DNA of 64,000 nt from Stenotrophomonas sp. SAM-B (GCF_013387485.1 NZ_JABBXB010000002.1:568405-632404), one strand, 5' to 3'; shown: positions 25,701 through 34,315, counted from the stretch's first letter. Notes: generated by a model not told the origin, from the sequence alone. Translations and numbers: made by a program.

Positions 25701-28479
25701 CCAGGACCAGATCCTGGGGATGGTGGCCGCCAGTTCGGAGACCGGCCTGCTCGATCGCCCGGGCGGCATTTTCGTGCGGCCGGTGCAGAACATGAGCCAC
25801 GAGGACCGCATTCTGTTGCAGGCGGTTGCACGCGTGGTGATCAGCGACGAAGACGGCACGCTGGCCGCGCAGGTGGGACGCCAGCCGCTGCCGGTGCGCC
25901 GGATTCCGGCCCTGGTGCCGCAGGCGGAGCAGCAGGAGCTGGCCCTGGCGATGGAAGAGACGCCCGGGCTGCCCGTCGTCGCCGACCCGGGCCCCGAACC
26001 CGGACTGCCCCCGGGCGCCGAGCATGACGAAGAGGTGGACGACCCGTGGCCGTTCCTTCCGTACCGCGGCGCGGGCCGATTCGACAACGGCACCGGCAGC
26101 TTCAGCGAGGACGGCCGCGAGTACGTCGTGGTGGTGCGCGAAGGCGCCCCGACCCCGGCGCCGTGGGCCAACGTGATCGCGAATGCCCGCCTGGGTACGG
26201 TCGTCAGTGAGAGTGCACCGGGCTACACCTGGTTCGAGAACGCACACGAATTCCGCTTGACGCCCTGGCTCAATGATCCGGTGTCCGACACCGGCGGCGA
26301 GGCGTTCTACGTGCGCGACGAGGACACCGGCCGTGTCTGGTCGCCGATGCCGCTGCCGTGCAGGGGCACCGGTGCGTACCGTACCCGCCACGGCTTCGGC
26401 TATACGGTCTACGAGCATATCGAAGACGGCATCGCCAGCGAGTTGTGGATCTTCGTCGATGTCACCGCACCGCTGAAGTTCTCGGTCCTGCGCTTGCACA
26501 ACCTCTCGGGCAGGCCACGGCGGCTGTCGGCCATCGGCTACGTTGAATGGGTCATGGGCGACCTGCGCACCAAGTCGCGCATGCACGTCGTCACGGAACG
26601 CGACCCGCAGACCGGGGCGCTGCTCGCGCGCAACAGCTACAGCACCGAGTTCGGCGGCCGGATGGCCTTCTTCGACACCGATGCCGAGGGCTGCGGCTGG
26701 ACCTGTGATCGCCTGGAGTTCATCGGCCGCAATGGTGGCCTGCATGCACCCGCGGCGTTGCGTCGCGAACGTCTGGATGGACGCTTGGGTACGGGCCTGG
26801 ATCCCTGCGCGGCGATCCAGGTGCCTCTGGTGCTGGCGCCGGGCGACCGCAGTGAAACGACGTTCCGCCTTGGCGCGGGGCGCGACCGCGACGAAACACT
26901 CGCGTTGGCACGAAGCCGCCAGGGTGCTCATGAGGCCATCGATGCGCTGGACGCGGTGCGTATCCACTGGCGCAATGTGCTGGCCACGGTGCAGGTACGC
27001 ACGCCGGACCCGGCGCTGGACGCGCTGGCCAATGGCTGGCTGGTCTACCAGACCCTCGGCTGCCGCTACCTGGCGCGCAGTGGCTACTATCAGTCAGGCG
27101 GAGCCTTCGGCTTCCGCGACCAGCTGCAGGACGCACTCGCCCTCGTGCACGCTCGCCCGGACCTGACCCGCGATCACCTGCTGCTCTGCGCTGCCCACCA
27201 GTTCGCCGAAGGCGATGTGATGCACTGGTGGCATCCTCCTCAGGGTCGCGGCGTGCGCACCCGCTGCTCGGATGATTATCTGTGGCTGCCCCAGGGCGCG
27301 TGCCGTTACCTGGAGGTCACCGGCGACGCCAGCGTGCTGGACGAAGTGGTCGGCTTCATCGAAGGACGCGCGGTGACACCGGAAGAGGAAGGGTATTACG
27401 ACATGCCCACGCCTTCGACGCAGCGCGGCACGCTGTATGCGCACTGCGTCCTCGCGCTGGAGCGCGGTTGCCGGTTGCTCGGCGAGCGCGGTCTCCCGTT
27501 GATGGGGACCGGCGATTGGAATGACGGCATGAACCGCGTCGGCGACCAGCAGCGCGGTGAGAGTGTGTGGCTCGGATTCTTCCTCCACGACACGCTTCGC
27601 CGCTTCATCGTGCTGGCCAACGCGCGGGGCGACGAAGCCCGCGCCCAGTGGTGCCAGGAGCAGGCCGAGCGCCTGCGTCAGAACCTGGAACAGCACGCCT
27701 GGGACGGGGCATGGTACCGCCGCGCCTGGTTCGACAACGGCACCCCGTTGGGCTCGTCGCAAAGCCAGGAATGCCGCATCGATTCGATCTCCCAGAGCTG
27801 GTCGGTGCTGTCAGGCGTTGCCGCGCCGGAGCGTGCCCAGGAAGCACTGGATTCGCTCTACACGCATCTGGTGCGAAAGGACGCCAAGCTGATCCAGCTC
27901 CTCGATCCGCCCTTCGACAAGACGAAGGAAGACCCCGGTTACATTCGTGGTTACGTACCGGGCGTCCGCGAGAATGGCGGCCAGTACACCCACGCGGCAG
28001 TGTGGGCGGCCATGGCATTCGCACAGCAGGGCGATGCGGTGCGTGCCTGGGAGCTGGCCGACATGATCAACCCGCTCAACCACACGCTCGACCCGGAGGC
28101 AGTGCAGACCTACCGCGTCGAACCCTATGTGCTGGCAGCCGATGTATACGCCGTATCGCCGCACGTCGGGCGCGGTGGCTGGACCTGGTACACCGGTTCG
28201 GCCGGCTGGATGTATCGCCTGCTGGTCGAATCCCTGCTCGGCATCCGTCGTGACGGTGATCGTCTGTCGCTTGAACCGTGCCTGCCCGATCACTGGCCGT
28301 CCTTCGAACTGAGCTACCGCTTCGGGCGCAGCCTGTACGAGTTCGTCGTGACCCGCACTGCGCAGGGCCAGCCGACGCTGCATGTGGATGACGTCCTGCA
28401 GCCGGACCTCACCGTCCAGCTCCGCGACGACGGTCATTACTACCGTGTCGCGCTTGACCTGGGGGCGCCGCCGGGATGA
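19771..28479 (+). CDS. ndvB: Cyclic beta-1,2-glucan synthase (NdvB/ChvB type)
   Basis: At 2902 residues this is the normal giant size for the family. In order it has: an N-terminal helical region; membrane helices at about 420-480; a processive glycosyltransferase (GT84) with LDSDTQLP near 637-644 and the acceptor-side segment LSHDLLEG and WIRGDWQ; further membrane helices at about 830-1000; a glycoamylase-like domain from TSPTNIGLSLLANLSAWDFG (about 1055) to SFMAHHQGMGLLSLDYL (about 1510-1530); two GH94-type sugar-binding domains (about 1590-2400); and a C-terminal GH94 phosphorylase domain with GTGDWNDGM near 2580. The enzyme uses UDP-glucose, elongates on itself, trims and cyclises periplasmic glucan. 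Roles in osmotic adaptation and plant interaction are known for the family. Confidence 0.95.
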   Translation: MPHFRRLFGRWLRLRRLVRWRWRERQASVPAIEATEVPLRAALYSVEQMEVYGRALARQHRVRMRPGAERLLDRLQANERVLEDANTLLSNVVREQRPVTPAGEWLLDNYYLIEEQIQTARRHLPRGYSRQLPSLVGGPSAGLPRVYELSMQAIAHGDGRIDADTLGRFIASYQSLAPLSLGELWAVPIMLRLALLENLRRMAARVMRDGTDRGLAAQWADNLNRAASDTPTDVVLVVADMARSEPPLTGAFIAELTRSLQGRGGAWAMPVAWLEQWAAAAGQRIDELVAAEGQQQAADQVSIGNSIGSLRFLSTMDWRTFVEDMSVVEQRLRDDPMGVYAQMDFGTRDAYRHVVEKIARGSRVAEERVATIALDLARAAPLEGPRTHVGYWLVGEGVNATIDAVAEAAPRHRKAPRLAHRVPLALYLLPIILLAVLATGGLLASGSGAAPVWLAALLGLLVFSELGIVLVNWTATVLVTPRPLPKLDFSEGIPAACATVVAVPSMLSSIDGIDVLTEALEVRFLANRDPQLRFVLLTDFLDAAAAETPTDATLLAHAVERIEELNRRYAPDRSDRFYLLHRPRQWNPGEGVWMGHERKRGKLAALNALLRQGNAAAFMRVVGDAAALIGVRYVITLDSDTQLPRDAARAFVATLAHPLNRPRFDPALQRVVEGYGILQPSVGTSLGRRRTSRFARMFGSEPGIDPYTRMVSDVYQDLFDEGSFVGKGIYDVEAFEHALEGRLPENRILSHDLLEGCYARAGLVSDVRLYEDYPERYAADAKRRARWIRGDWQLLPWLLPWTPRPGSGWERNRLSLLSRGKLLDNLRRSLVPIAALALLMAGWLYAGNPAAWTAWVLALWFAPPLIGMLRDALSVPEDTPLEAHYIMVGRGTLQSLLRASTQIACLPYEALLAGGAILRTLWRMAITRRHLLQWNPSSEVERRLGGDRGAEWRVMAPASLLALALAAVVASVHPQALPVALPLLLAWTFAPALMAWLGRPPAASVAELSVTQRAFLGRLARRTWSFFQAWVREQDHWLPPDNIQEHPTLVVARRTSPTNIGLSLLANLSAWDFGYLQQGAVAKRTALTFDTLDQLPRHRGHFLNWYDTETLAPLPPRYVSTVDSGNLAGHLLTLRQGLLALVDAPVLAPHTFDGLADTLGVLEEERQRHRPGDTRLGEALNHLRQRLVATRTDRPHGMAQLLARLQELAGLADAVLMQWPAPESPEEGELHWPALFAAECHAAQAALADLPAAAAVDGEAPVPSLRQLAALPGTAGADARVRTEQLHALAHRAGQFSLMEYGFLFYRTRNLLSIGYNVDDHRLDNSFYDLLASEARLCAFVAIAQGQLAQESWFALGRMLTEVNGTPTLLSWSGSMFEYLMPQLVMPSYPDTLLDQTARHAVEAQIVYGRTLNLPWGVSESGYNAVDARLNYQYRAFGVPGLGLKRGLGQDRVIAPYASMMALMVAPEAACQNLQALEGLGFSGRFGMYEAIDYTPARVPPGQDHVLLRSFMAHHQGMGLLSLDYLLRDQPMQRRFVADVEFQATLLLLQERIPRIGVFHPHEVESLGEHSAMAEHETSLRVLRDPGGPRPEVQLLSNGRYHGMLTHAGGGYSRHGDLSLTRWREDGTTDTWGSFCYLRDVDSGEFWSAAYQPTCVAVDNYEAIFSDAKAEFRGARRGCESHLQVAISAEDDIELRRLRLTNRSRRQRTVEITTYAEVVLAPAASDDAHPAFSNLFVQSEILSAKQAVLCTRRPRSHDEVPPWMFHLVAVHDAEVVAISYETDRARFLGRGNTPRTPQALTTDTELSGTDGSVLDPIVAIRVRVVLEPEQTVQLDMVYGIGADRTGCEALVDKYRDRRLADRVFDLAWTHSQVVRRQINASQAEASLYERLASHVLYSNPLLRAGAAVLQQNQRGQSGLWGHAISGDLPIVLLKVTDAENVELVRQLVQAHAYWRQKGLNTDLVIWNDSKAGYRQELQDQILGMVAASSETGLLDRPGGIFVRPVQNMSHEDRILLQAVARVVISDEDGTLAAQVGRQPLPVRRIPALVPQAEQQELALAMEETPGLPVVADPGPEPGLPPGAEHDEEVDDPWPFLPYRGAGRFDNGTGSFSEDGREYVVVVREGAPTPAPWANVIANARLGTVVSESAPGYTWFENAHEFRLTPWLNDPVSDTGGEAFYVRDEDTGRVWSPMPLPCRGTGAYRTRHGFGYTVYEHIEDGIASELWIFVDVTAPLKFSVLRLHNLSGRPRRLSAIGYVEWVMGDLRTKSRMHVVTERDPQTGALLARNSYSTEFGGRMAFFDTDAEGCGWTCDRLEFIGRNGGLHAPAALRRERLDGRLGTGLDPCAAIQVPLVLAPGDRSETTFRLGAGRDRDETLALARSRQGAHEAIDALDAVRIHWRNVLATVQVRTPDPALDALANGWLVYQTLGCRYLARSGYYQSGGAFGFRDQLQDALALVHARPDLTRDHLLLCAAHQFAEGDVMHWWHPPQGRGVRTRCSDDYLWLPQGACRYLEVTGDASVLDEVVGFIEGRAVTPEEEGYYDMPTPSTQRGTLYAHCVLALERGCRLLGERGLPLMGTGDWNDGMNRVGDQQRGESVWLGFFLHDTLRRFIVLANARGDEARAQWCQEQAERLRQNLEQHAWDGAWYRRAWFDNGTPLGSSQSQECRIDSISQSWSVLSGVAAPERAQEALDSLYTHLVRKDAKLIQLLDPPFDKTKEDPGYIRGYVPGVRENGGQYTHAAVWAAMAFAQQGDAVRAWELADMINPLNHTLDPEAVQTYRVEPYVLAADVYAVSPHVGRGGWTWYTGSAGWMYRLLVESLLGIRRDGDRLSLEPCLPDHWPSFELSYRFGRSLYEFVVTRTAQGQPTLHVDDVLQPDLTVQLRDDGHYYRVALDLGAPPG

Positions 28480-28715
28480 ACGTGCGCCCCGAAATACAGG
28501 TGCAGCTTGATGCGCTGGGCGAGATGCTGGTCCACTGGGTGGCGCAGGTGCGCCACCCGGCGCAGTTCTGGCCGCAGTTCGAAATGCTCGCTGGAGAGAT
28601 TCTGGATCAATGCGCGCAGGCGGAGAGAGACCACGCGTGCGCGTGCATCCAAGCCATGCTCAAAGAGCATGCCTTGGAGCTTCCGGCGTGGCACGACTCC
28701 AAGACCAGATCATAG
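28476..28715 (+). CDS. Small hypothetical protein coupled to ndvB
   Basis: A 79-residue ORF whose ATG overlaps the ndvB stop by four bases (ATGA), a layout that normally means translational coupling. The protein is helical and soluble, rich in Gln, Glu and Ala, with no signal or membrane segment: LDALGEMLVHWVAQVRHPAQFWPQF, then a second helix with three cysteines (DQCAQAERDHACACIQAML). No known family was recognised. The coupling suggests a function with the glucan synthase, but it is inferred from position only. Confidence 0.6.
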   Translation: MNVRPEIQVQLDALGEMLVHWVAQVRHPAQFWPQFEMLAGEILDQCAQAERDHACACIQAMLKEHALELPAWHDSKTRS

Positions 28716-28745
28716 CGCCAGAGTCGAGCGCAGGAAGAACGCCCC

Positions 28746-29441
28746 TCATTCCACCCAGTACACCGCCTTCAACGCCTCCGCCAATCGCGATGCCGCCTCC
28801 TCCTGCGTGAACGGCGGCGTGCGCGGCGGATCGTAGACCTCCGGACGCGTCCCCGCCACGACCAGATCGATCGCGTAGCAGCCGCCGTCATGGACCGCGC
28901 GGTAGCTCTCCGCGTTGACGTAATGACTCATCGCGGCATCGCCAACGGTGAAGTGGGTGAACGGCACGCCGCCGATATCGACCGTGGCCGCCACCGCAGG
29001 ACCGGCCGCTTCGGCAGGCATCTCCAGGCAGGTCTTGATTGCCACGGCATCATCGCTTCGCCCGATCCGCAATTCACCGGCCGTCATCCGATCCGAGCCG
29101 TCCAGTACCAACGCCACCAGCGGTGTGCCCACGCTGTCCGGCGGTGCGAACAGCTTCCATGTCGGCGAGGCAAGGTAGTCGCGCTGGAAATCGTGCGCCA
29201 CCCGCGTCCCCGCGACCGGACCGACCGCAATGCCCGAAGCGCCTTCCTGATAGACCGGTGCCGGCCGCCCGACTGTGGTCGCAGCGCCCCCGGGATCAGC
29301 CGCCTTCGCCGCCCCCGGGTCCGCGCCGCTGGGCGGTACCAGCGGCGCAGCACCGCCCTCGCCCTGCGGCGAACAGGCACACAGCAACACCGTCAAAGCG
29401 GCGGCCATCAACCCTGCATAGTTCCGGCTCGGCATCTGCAT
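28746..29441 (-). CDS. Hypothetical lipoprotein
   Basis: The start at 29441 (MQMPSRNYAGLMAAALTVLLCACSPQGEG) has a GTGGAG ribosome site and gives a lipoprotein signal with lipid cysteine in LLCAC. The 231-residue product has a flexible Pro/Ala/Gly linker of about 40 residues, then a compact domain from about residue 60. That domain includes LVALVLDGSDRMTAGELRIGRSDD, IGGVPFTHFTVGDAAMSHYVNAESY and GCYAIDLVVAGTRPEVYDPPR, ending in a helix. The second half resembles unnamed domains that bind or inhibit partners in the envelope; no function is claimed. Confidence 0.75.
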   Translation of the reverse strand: MQMPSRNYAGLMAAALTVLLCACSPQGEGGAAPLVPPSGADPGAAKAADPGGAATTVGRPAPVYQEGASGIAVGPVAGTRVAHDFQRDYLASPTWKLFAPPDSVGTPLVALVLDGSDRMTAGELRIGRSDDAVAIKTCLEMPAEAAGPAVAATVDIGGVPFTHFTVGDAAMSHYVNAESYRAVHDGGCYAIDLVVAGTRPEVYDPPRTPPFTQEEAASRLAEALKAVYWVE

Positions 29442-29640
29442 GAAAGGCTCCACTGGCAATGACCCCAGCCTGCCTCGCGGTCCGTGAACGGCATGCCATG
29501 TCGAGGGGCGGACGCACGCCTTATCACGCCCGGGCCTGCCGTCATGAGCAATCCGCATCAGGGAGACGCGGCCGGACCTTCCCGCGCTTCCTACAATCGA
29601 GCACGGCCTCCCTCCCGCCTTCTCCCCTCTGGATACCTCG

Positions 29641-31194
29641 ATGCGCCTTGCCCTGTCCCTCGGTCTGCTGGGTGTAATCACCCTGCTGCCGGCCTGCTCG
29701 CCCGCTCCCTCCCCCGCGGCTACTGCGACGCCCGCTGCGGCCGAACCGGCGCCCACGGAAATCGCCTGGCGCCATGGCGACGTCGACGATGCCTTCGCCG
29801 AGGCCCGCGACAGCGGCAAACCGGTGCTGCTGTACTGGGGCGCGGTGTGGTGTCCGCCCTGCAACCAGCTCAAGGCTACCTTGTTCAAGGATCCCGCCTT
29901 CATCGCGCTCACGCGCCAGTATGTTCCGGTCTATCTGGACGGCGACGAGGAAGGCGCGCAGGCCTGGGGCGAGCGCTTTGGGGTGCGCGGCTACCCGACC
30001 CTGATCGTGCTCGACCCCCAGCGCAATGAACTTACCCGCCTGGCCGGCGGCAACGACAGCGAAGCCCTGACCCGCGCACTCACCCTGGCTGCCGGCCGCC
30101 GCACTGCGGTGAGCGAGGTGCTGCAGCACGCACTGAATGCACCGAAGGAGGTCAGCGCCGAAGACTGGCGCGTACTGGGCGACTACGGCTGGGAAGTGGA
30201 TGCCAATCGCCTTGCCGGCGAGCGCGATGCCGCCTCGCTGCTACAGCAGTTGGCCACCTCAGCGCCCGAGCCTGCGCTGCAGCGTCGGTTCGCGCTGCTG
30301 GCACTTGGCGCGGGCAAGCCCGACGTGACACCGACGCCAGCGCAACGCGACACCACACGCACCCTGCTCGACGCCGTGCTGAGCGCGCCGGCGGAGGTCC
30401 GTGCCAATCGTGACCTGCTGGGCTACCAGGGTCCGGCCCTGGTGAGCCTGGCCAGCGCCACCCCCGAGCAGGCGCAGCAACTGGGTAAGCAGCTGCTGAC
30501 CGCCCTGGATGCTGCGGACCGCGCCTTGGGCGACAAGGCGGATGCGCGACTGGGTACCGTCATCACCGAACTGGCGCTGCAGCGCCAGCAGCATCCCGAT
30601 GAGGAGATTCCGGCGGCACTGAAGGAGAAAGCGCAGCAGCGCGTCGCCGCTGCCGATGCCGCCGCGACCACGCCGCACGAGCGCCAGGCCACGATCAGCA
30701 CCGCCGTGTATGTGCTGCGCCAGATCAAGGAGGACGACGACGCCGAGAAGCTGCTGCTGGCCGAACTCGACCGCAGCCAGACCCCGTACTACTACATGCC
30801 CGAGCTGGCCGACCTCGCCGAGGCCCGGGGCGACAAGGCCTCCGCCCTCTCGTGGCTGCACAAGGCATACCAGGGCGCGCAGGGACCCGCCACGCGCGTG
30901 CAGCGGGGTGTCCTGTACGTCGAAGGCCTGGTGCGCCTGAGCCCGGACGATGCCCCCGCCATCGAACAGGCTACCGGCGAGGTGATCGCCGATCTGGCCG
31001 CGCAACCGGCCGGCTACCACCAGCGCACCCGCCAGCGTTTCGAACGGCTTGGCACCACGCTGCAGGCCTGGAGCCGCACCCATCACGGTGCGGAGAGCCT
31101 GACCCGCCTGCAGGCACGGATGACCGCAACCTGCACGAAGGCCGCGTCGTCCGCGGAGGGCACGGCCGGTTGCGAGCGCTGGCTGAAGAGCTGA
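29641..31194 (+). CDS. Thioredoxin-domain lipoprotein
   Basis: The 517-residue protein begins with a lipoprotein signal (LLPACS, lipid Cys19) and a Pro/Ala linker. A thioredoxin fold follows with the redox pair Cys71-Pro-Pro-Cys74 in YWGAVWCPPCNQLK and the cis-proline in RGYPTLIVLD. The remaining 360 residues are all-helical with TPR-like repeats (for example RVLGDYGWEVDANRLAG, MPELADLAEARGDKASALSWLHKAY). It is periplasmic and membrane-anchored. The CPPC sequence is seen in thiol-disulfide isomerases or reductases, and the helical tail may hold the substrate. It is monocistronic, convergent with the M14 peptidase. Confidence 0.85.
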   Translation: MRLALSLGLLGVITLLPACSPAPSPAATATPAAAEPAPTEIAWRHGDVDDAFAEARDSGKPVLLYWGAVWCPPCNQLKATLFKDPAFIALTRQYVPVYLDGDEEGAQAWGERFGVRGYPTLIVLDPQRNELTRLAGGNDSEALTRALTLAAGRRTAVSEVLQHALNAPKEVSAEDWRVLGDYGWEVDANRLAGERDAASLLQQLATSAPEPALQRRFALLALGAGKPDVTPTPAQRDTTRTLLDAVLSAPAEVRANRDLLGYQGPALVSLASATPEQAQQLGKQLLTALDAADRALGDKADARLGTVITELALQRQQHPDEEIPAALKEKAQQRVAAADAAATTPHERQATISTAVYVLRQIKEDDDAEKLLLAELDRSQTPYYYMPELADLAEARGDKASALSWLHKAYQGAQGPATRVQRGVLYVEGLVRLSPDDAPAIEQATGEVIADLAAQPAGYHQRTRQRFERLGTTLQAWSRTHHGAESLTRLQARMTATCTKAASSAEGTAGCERWLKS

Positions 31195-31199
31195 CCCGG

Positions 31200-32120
31200 T
31201 CAGCGCTGGGCGAGCGCGTAATCCAGTGCCGCGCAGATGGCCGCCACCTGCGCGTCATTGCATTCGGTCGGCGACGTGCGCGGGCTGTCCGGATACACCT
31301 CGGTGGTGGTGGCATAGCGCGCGTCGGTGAAACCGGCGCACGCCCCGATCGAGCGCGACTCGCCCCAGACCACGCCCGGTGACTGCAGCGGCATGCCGAT
31401 CAGCTCGCCGTTCGCATCGGCCGGGGCGATGTGCGTGATCTTCTCGACCGCGGCGATCAACGCCTGCTGGAAGGCCGGCTGCGGATCTTCGCTGTTGCCA
31501 ATCACATAGAAGCCGTCCGGAATGATGTCGGGCACCAAGGCGATGCCGTCGCGCGCGCAACGCGCCGGATCGAACTCGTGCAGGTCGCTGTCGGTGGTTT
31601 CGTGCAGGTCCATGTGCACCAGCAGCGTATCGCCGCGCGCCGCCATCCAGCGCATAAGTGACGCGGCTTCCTCGATGATGCCCTCGCCGCGGAAGCTGCG
31701 GTTCGGATCGATCGCCTCCGGATTCCAGCGCTGGATGCGCTCGTAACCCCACGGGCTGACGCAGGGTGCGACGATCAGGTTGATGCGGCCCGCGTATGCC
31801 TCGGCGTGCTGGTCCAGGAACTGCAGCGCGCCGTGGACGCCACTGGTCTCGTAGCCATGCACACCACCGGTGACCAGCGCCGTCGGCAAGGCCGGGTTCC
31901 AGTCGTGGCTGACCACCGCGAACAGCGGGTAATGATCCGGGGCGTAGTCGAGCTGACCGTACTGCACGACATCAAAGCGCTCGCCCAGACGCTCCAGCGC
32001 GGCCACGACATCCTCGTGGTAACTGCGCTGCCGTTGCTGCCCCGCCCGCCACTGCGCGCGCTCCGCGTCGCCCCAGGGCTGGCCGGGGGTGCCGATCGGG
32101 TAGAAATGCGTGTTGCTCAT
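31200..32120 (-). CDS. M14-family metallopeptidase/deacylase (AstE/aspartoacylase-like)
   Basis: The 306-residue protein has the zinc-binding motif GGVHGYETSG (His88 and Glu91) and a third ligand His173 in MDLHETTD, with the substrate-binding NRSF motif at 140-143. A later TTTEVYPDSP is suited to the catalytic glutamate. No signal peptide is present, so it is cytosolic. The family contains carboxypeptidases and succinylglutamate desuccinylase or aspartoacylase-like enzymes; which reaction is used here is not decided by the sequence. It ends five bases after the thioredoxin gene, on the opposite strand. Confidence 0.82.
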   Translation of the reverse strand: MSNTHFYPIGTPGQPWGDAERAQWRAGQQRQRSYHEDVVAALERLGERFDVVQYGQLDYAPDHYPLFAVVSHDWNPALPTALVTGGVHGYETSGVHGALQFLDQHAEAYAGRINLIVAPCVSPWGYERIQRWNPEAIDPNRSFRGEGIIEEAASLMRWMAARGDTLLVHMDLHETTDSDLHEFDPARCARDGIALVPDIIPDGFYVIGNSEDPQPAFQQALIAAVEKITHIAPADANGELIGMPLQSPGVVWGESRSIGACAGFTDARYATTTEVYPDSPRTSPTECNDAQVAAICAALDYALAQR

Positions 32121-32194
32121 AGCGGTACTCCAAGGTGAAATCCGGTCGCAGCGCGGGTTGGGGCTGCGCGCGACAGTGCGATGGATATTCTATG

Positions 32195-32220
32195 AAAAAA
32201 GGAGCCGGTTGCCCGGCTCC
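32195..32220 (-). terminator. Intrinsic terminator of fusA2
   Basis: Read leftward, GGAGCCGG and CCGGCTCC form an eight-pair stem with a four-base loop, followed by six T, 23 bases after the stop at 32243. The other strand carries a weaker T-rich tail, so it may also act rightward. Confidence 0.85.
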
Positions 32221-32242
32221 CCTTCTTTTTCCACATCAACGA

Positions 32243-34285
32243 TCAGACCGTCTGCGCCGCCTCGTACCCGTTCAAGCGCATGTCGCTGGACGCGCGCCCC
32301 TGGGTCAGCGACCGCAGCGAGGTGGTATAGCCACCCAGTCGCGCCAGCGGTGCATAGCCGAGCACTTCGGCCTGCCCATCCTGGTCCTCGATCGAGGCCA
32401 CCCGCCCACTGCGGCGGTTGAGGTCGCCGACCACATCGCCGACGTTGCCCGACGGCGCGTGGATGGCGATCTCCATCACCGGCTCCAGCAGCTGCGTGCC
32501 CGCCTGGGCCAGCGCCGCTTTCACCGCTTCACTGCCGGCACGATGGAAGGCCATGTCCGAGGAGTCCTTGACGTGGGTCTGGCCGTCGACCAGCGTCACC
32601 TCGATACCGACCACCGGATGGCCCAGCGGACCTTCGCCCAATGCCGCGCGCACGCCCTTCTCCACCGCATTGACGAACCCGCGCGGGATCGCGCCGCCGA
32701 CGGTGCGGTCAACGAAGCTCACCTCGCCGTCCTCGCGCGGGGTGATGTCGATCAGGACCTGGGCGAACTGGCCCTGGCCACCGGTCTGCTTGGCGACCTT
32801 GCCTTCCACCCGCTGCACGGCACGCTTCGGCGTCTCCTGGTAGGCCACGCGCGGCTGGCCGGTGCGGACGTTGACGCCCCACTCCGTGCGCAGGCGCTCG
32901 ACCATCACCTCCAGATGCAGCTCGCCCATGCCCCAGATCAGGGTCTCTCCGCTGTCCGCATCGGTCTCGACACGGAACGACGGATCCTCCTGCGCCAGGC
33001 TGGCCAGTCCCTGGCTGATGCGGATCAGGTCCGAGGCCTTCTCCGCCGTCAACCGCCATGCCAGCACCGCATGCTGCGCCTGGATCGTATCGAGCAGCAG
33101 CGGGCGCGAGGGCGCACTCAGCGTTTCACCGCTGACGGCGTCCTTCCAGCCCAGCACCGCGACGATGTCACCGGCCACGGCCTGCTTGATGTCGTGGGTC
33201 TGGTCGGCCTGCACCCGCACCAGGCGGCTGACGCGTCGCCCGTGTGCATGCTGCGAGCTGGCCAGCGCGTCGCCCACCTTCAGCGTGCCCGAATACACCC
33301 GCACGAAGCTCAGCGCACCGTGGTTCTGGTGCGTGATCTTGAACAGCAGCGCCGCGAGCGGACCATCGGGATCAGGAGGCAGCAGCACGTCGTTGCCGTT
33401 CTCGGTGGCGACCACCGCCGGCCGATCCAGTGGCGACGGCAGATAGTCGACCACGGCATCGAGCAGCGTTTCCACGCCCTTGCTCTTGAACGCCGAGCCC
33501 GCGAGCACCGGGACGCCGGCACCGGCCAGGGTGCCGCGACGGATCGCCGCGCGCAGCTGCGCGTTGTCGATCGCCGCGCCTTCCAGCCACGCCTGTGCCA
33601 GCACGTCGTCGGCATCGGCCACGGCCTCGATCAGCGCCTCGCGCTGCGGCATCCACTGGGCCGCCTCATCGGTCGTCCAGGCATGACGCAACGCGGTGCC
33701 CTTGTCGTCCCAGTGCACGGTACTGCGGTCGACCAGGTCCACCCAGCCGTTGAACTGGCTTTCGGTCCCGATCGGCACGCCGAGCGCCCACGGCGTGGCC
33801 CGCAGCTTCTCGCGCAGTTGCGAGAGCACGCGTTCGAACGCAGCACCGGTGCGGTCCATCTTGTTGACGAAGGCGATCAGCGGCACCCCGTGGCGACGCG
33901 CCTGGCGCCAGACCGATTCGGACTGGGGCTGCACGCCATCCACGGCGGAGAACACCGCCACCGCACCATCAAGCACGCGCAGGGAACGTTCCACTTCGAT
34001 CGCGAAATCGATGTGGCCGGGGGTGTCGATCAAGGTCAGGTGGTGGATCGGCTGGTCGCGCGGCGCCCAATGCGCCTGCACGGCGGCCGCGCCGATGGTG
34101 ATGCCGCGCTCGCGCTCGATCGCCGAGAAATCGGTGGTCGCCGCGCCGTCGTGGACCTCGCCGACGCGATGGATCTCGCCGGTCTTCCACAGCAGGCGCT
34201 CGGTGAGCGTGGTCTTGCCGGCGTCGATGTGGGCAATGATGCCGAGGTTGCGCCGGAGGGACAGGGTCTGGGTATGGGTGTTCAT
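32243..34285 (-). CDS. fusA2: Elongation factor G paralogue
   Basis: The 680-residue protein has all EF-G parts: the GTPase domain with AHIDAGKTT, DTPGH and NKMD, domain II, and domains III-V through YAPLARLGGYTTSLRSLTQGRASS. The start at 34285 (MNTHTQTLSLRRNLGII) matches EF-G N-termini; an in-frame ATG at 34321 would add 12 residues. No ribosomal-protein or tufA genes flank it, so it is not the str-operon copy but a second EF-G, a class known for specialised recycling or translocation roles. The gene follows a leader region with two mini-ORFs, hairpins and an intrinsic terminator (34309-34613), so expression is probably conditional. It ends at the terminator 32195-32220. Confidence 0.9.
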   Translation of the reverse strand: MNTHTQTLSLRRNLGIIAHIDAGKTTLTERLLWKTGEIHRVGEVHDGAATTDFSAIERERGITIGAAAVQAHWAPRDQPIHHLTLIDTPGHIDFAIEVERSLRVLDGAVAVFSAVDGVQPQSESVWRQARRHGVPLIAFVNKMDRTGAAFERVLSQLREKLRATPWALGVPIGTESQFNGWVDLVDRSTVHWDDKGTALRHAWTTDEAAQWMPQREALIEAVADADDVLAQAWLEGAAIDNAQLRAAIRRGTLAGAGVPVLAGSAFKSKGVETLLDAVVDYLPSPLDRPAVVATENGNDVLLPPDPDGPLAALLFKITHQNHGALSFVRVYSGTLKVGDALASSQHAHGRRVSRLVRVQADQTHDIKQAVAGDIVAVLGWKDAVSGETLSAPSRPLLLDTIQAQHAVLAWRLTAEKASDLIRISQGLASLAQEDPSFRVETDADSGETLIWGMGELHLEVMVERLRTEWGVNVRTGQPRVAYQETPKRAVQRVEGKVAKQTGGQGQFAQVLIDITPREDGEVSFVDRTVGGAIPRGFVNAVEKGVRAALGEGPLGHPVVGIEVTLVDGQTHVKDSSDMAFHRAGSEAVKAALAQAGTQLLEPVMEIAIHAPSGNVGDVVGDLNRRSGRVASIEDQDGQAEVLGYAPLARLGGYTTSLRSLTQGRASSDMRLNGYEAAQTV

Positions 34286-34315
34286 GGGATAGGTCTCGCT
34301 GCCAACATCGGGGAG

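Noticed and set aside
25015..26967. 650-residue minus-strand open frame inside ndvB
   Set aside because: Antisense to conserved GH94-type sequence, no ribosome site, low-complexity His/Gln/Arg content.
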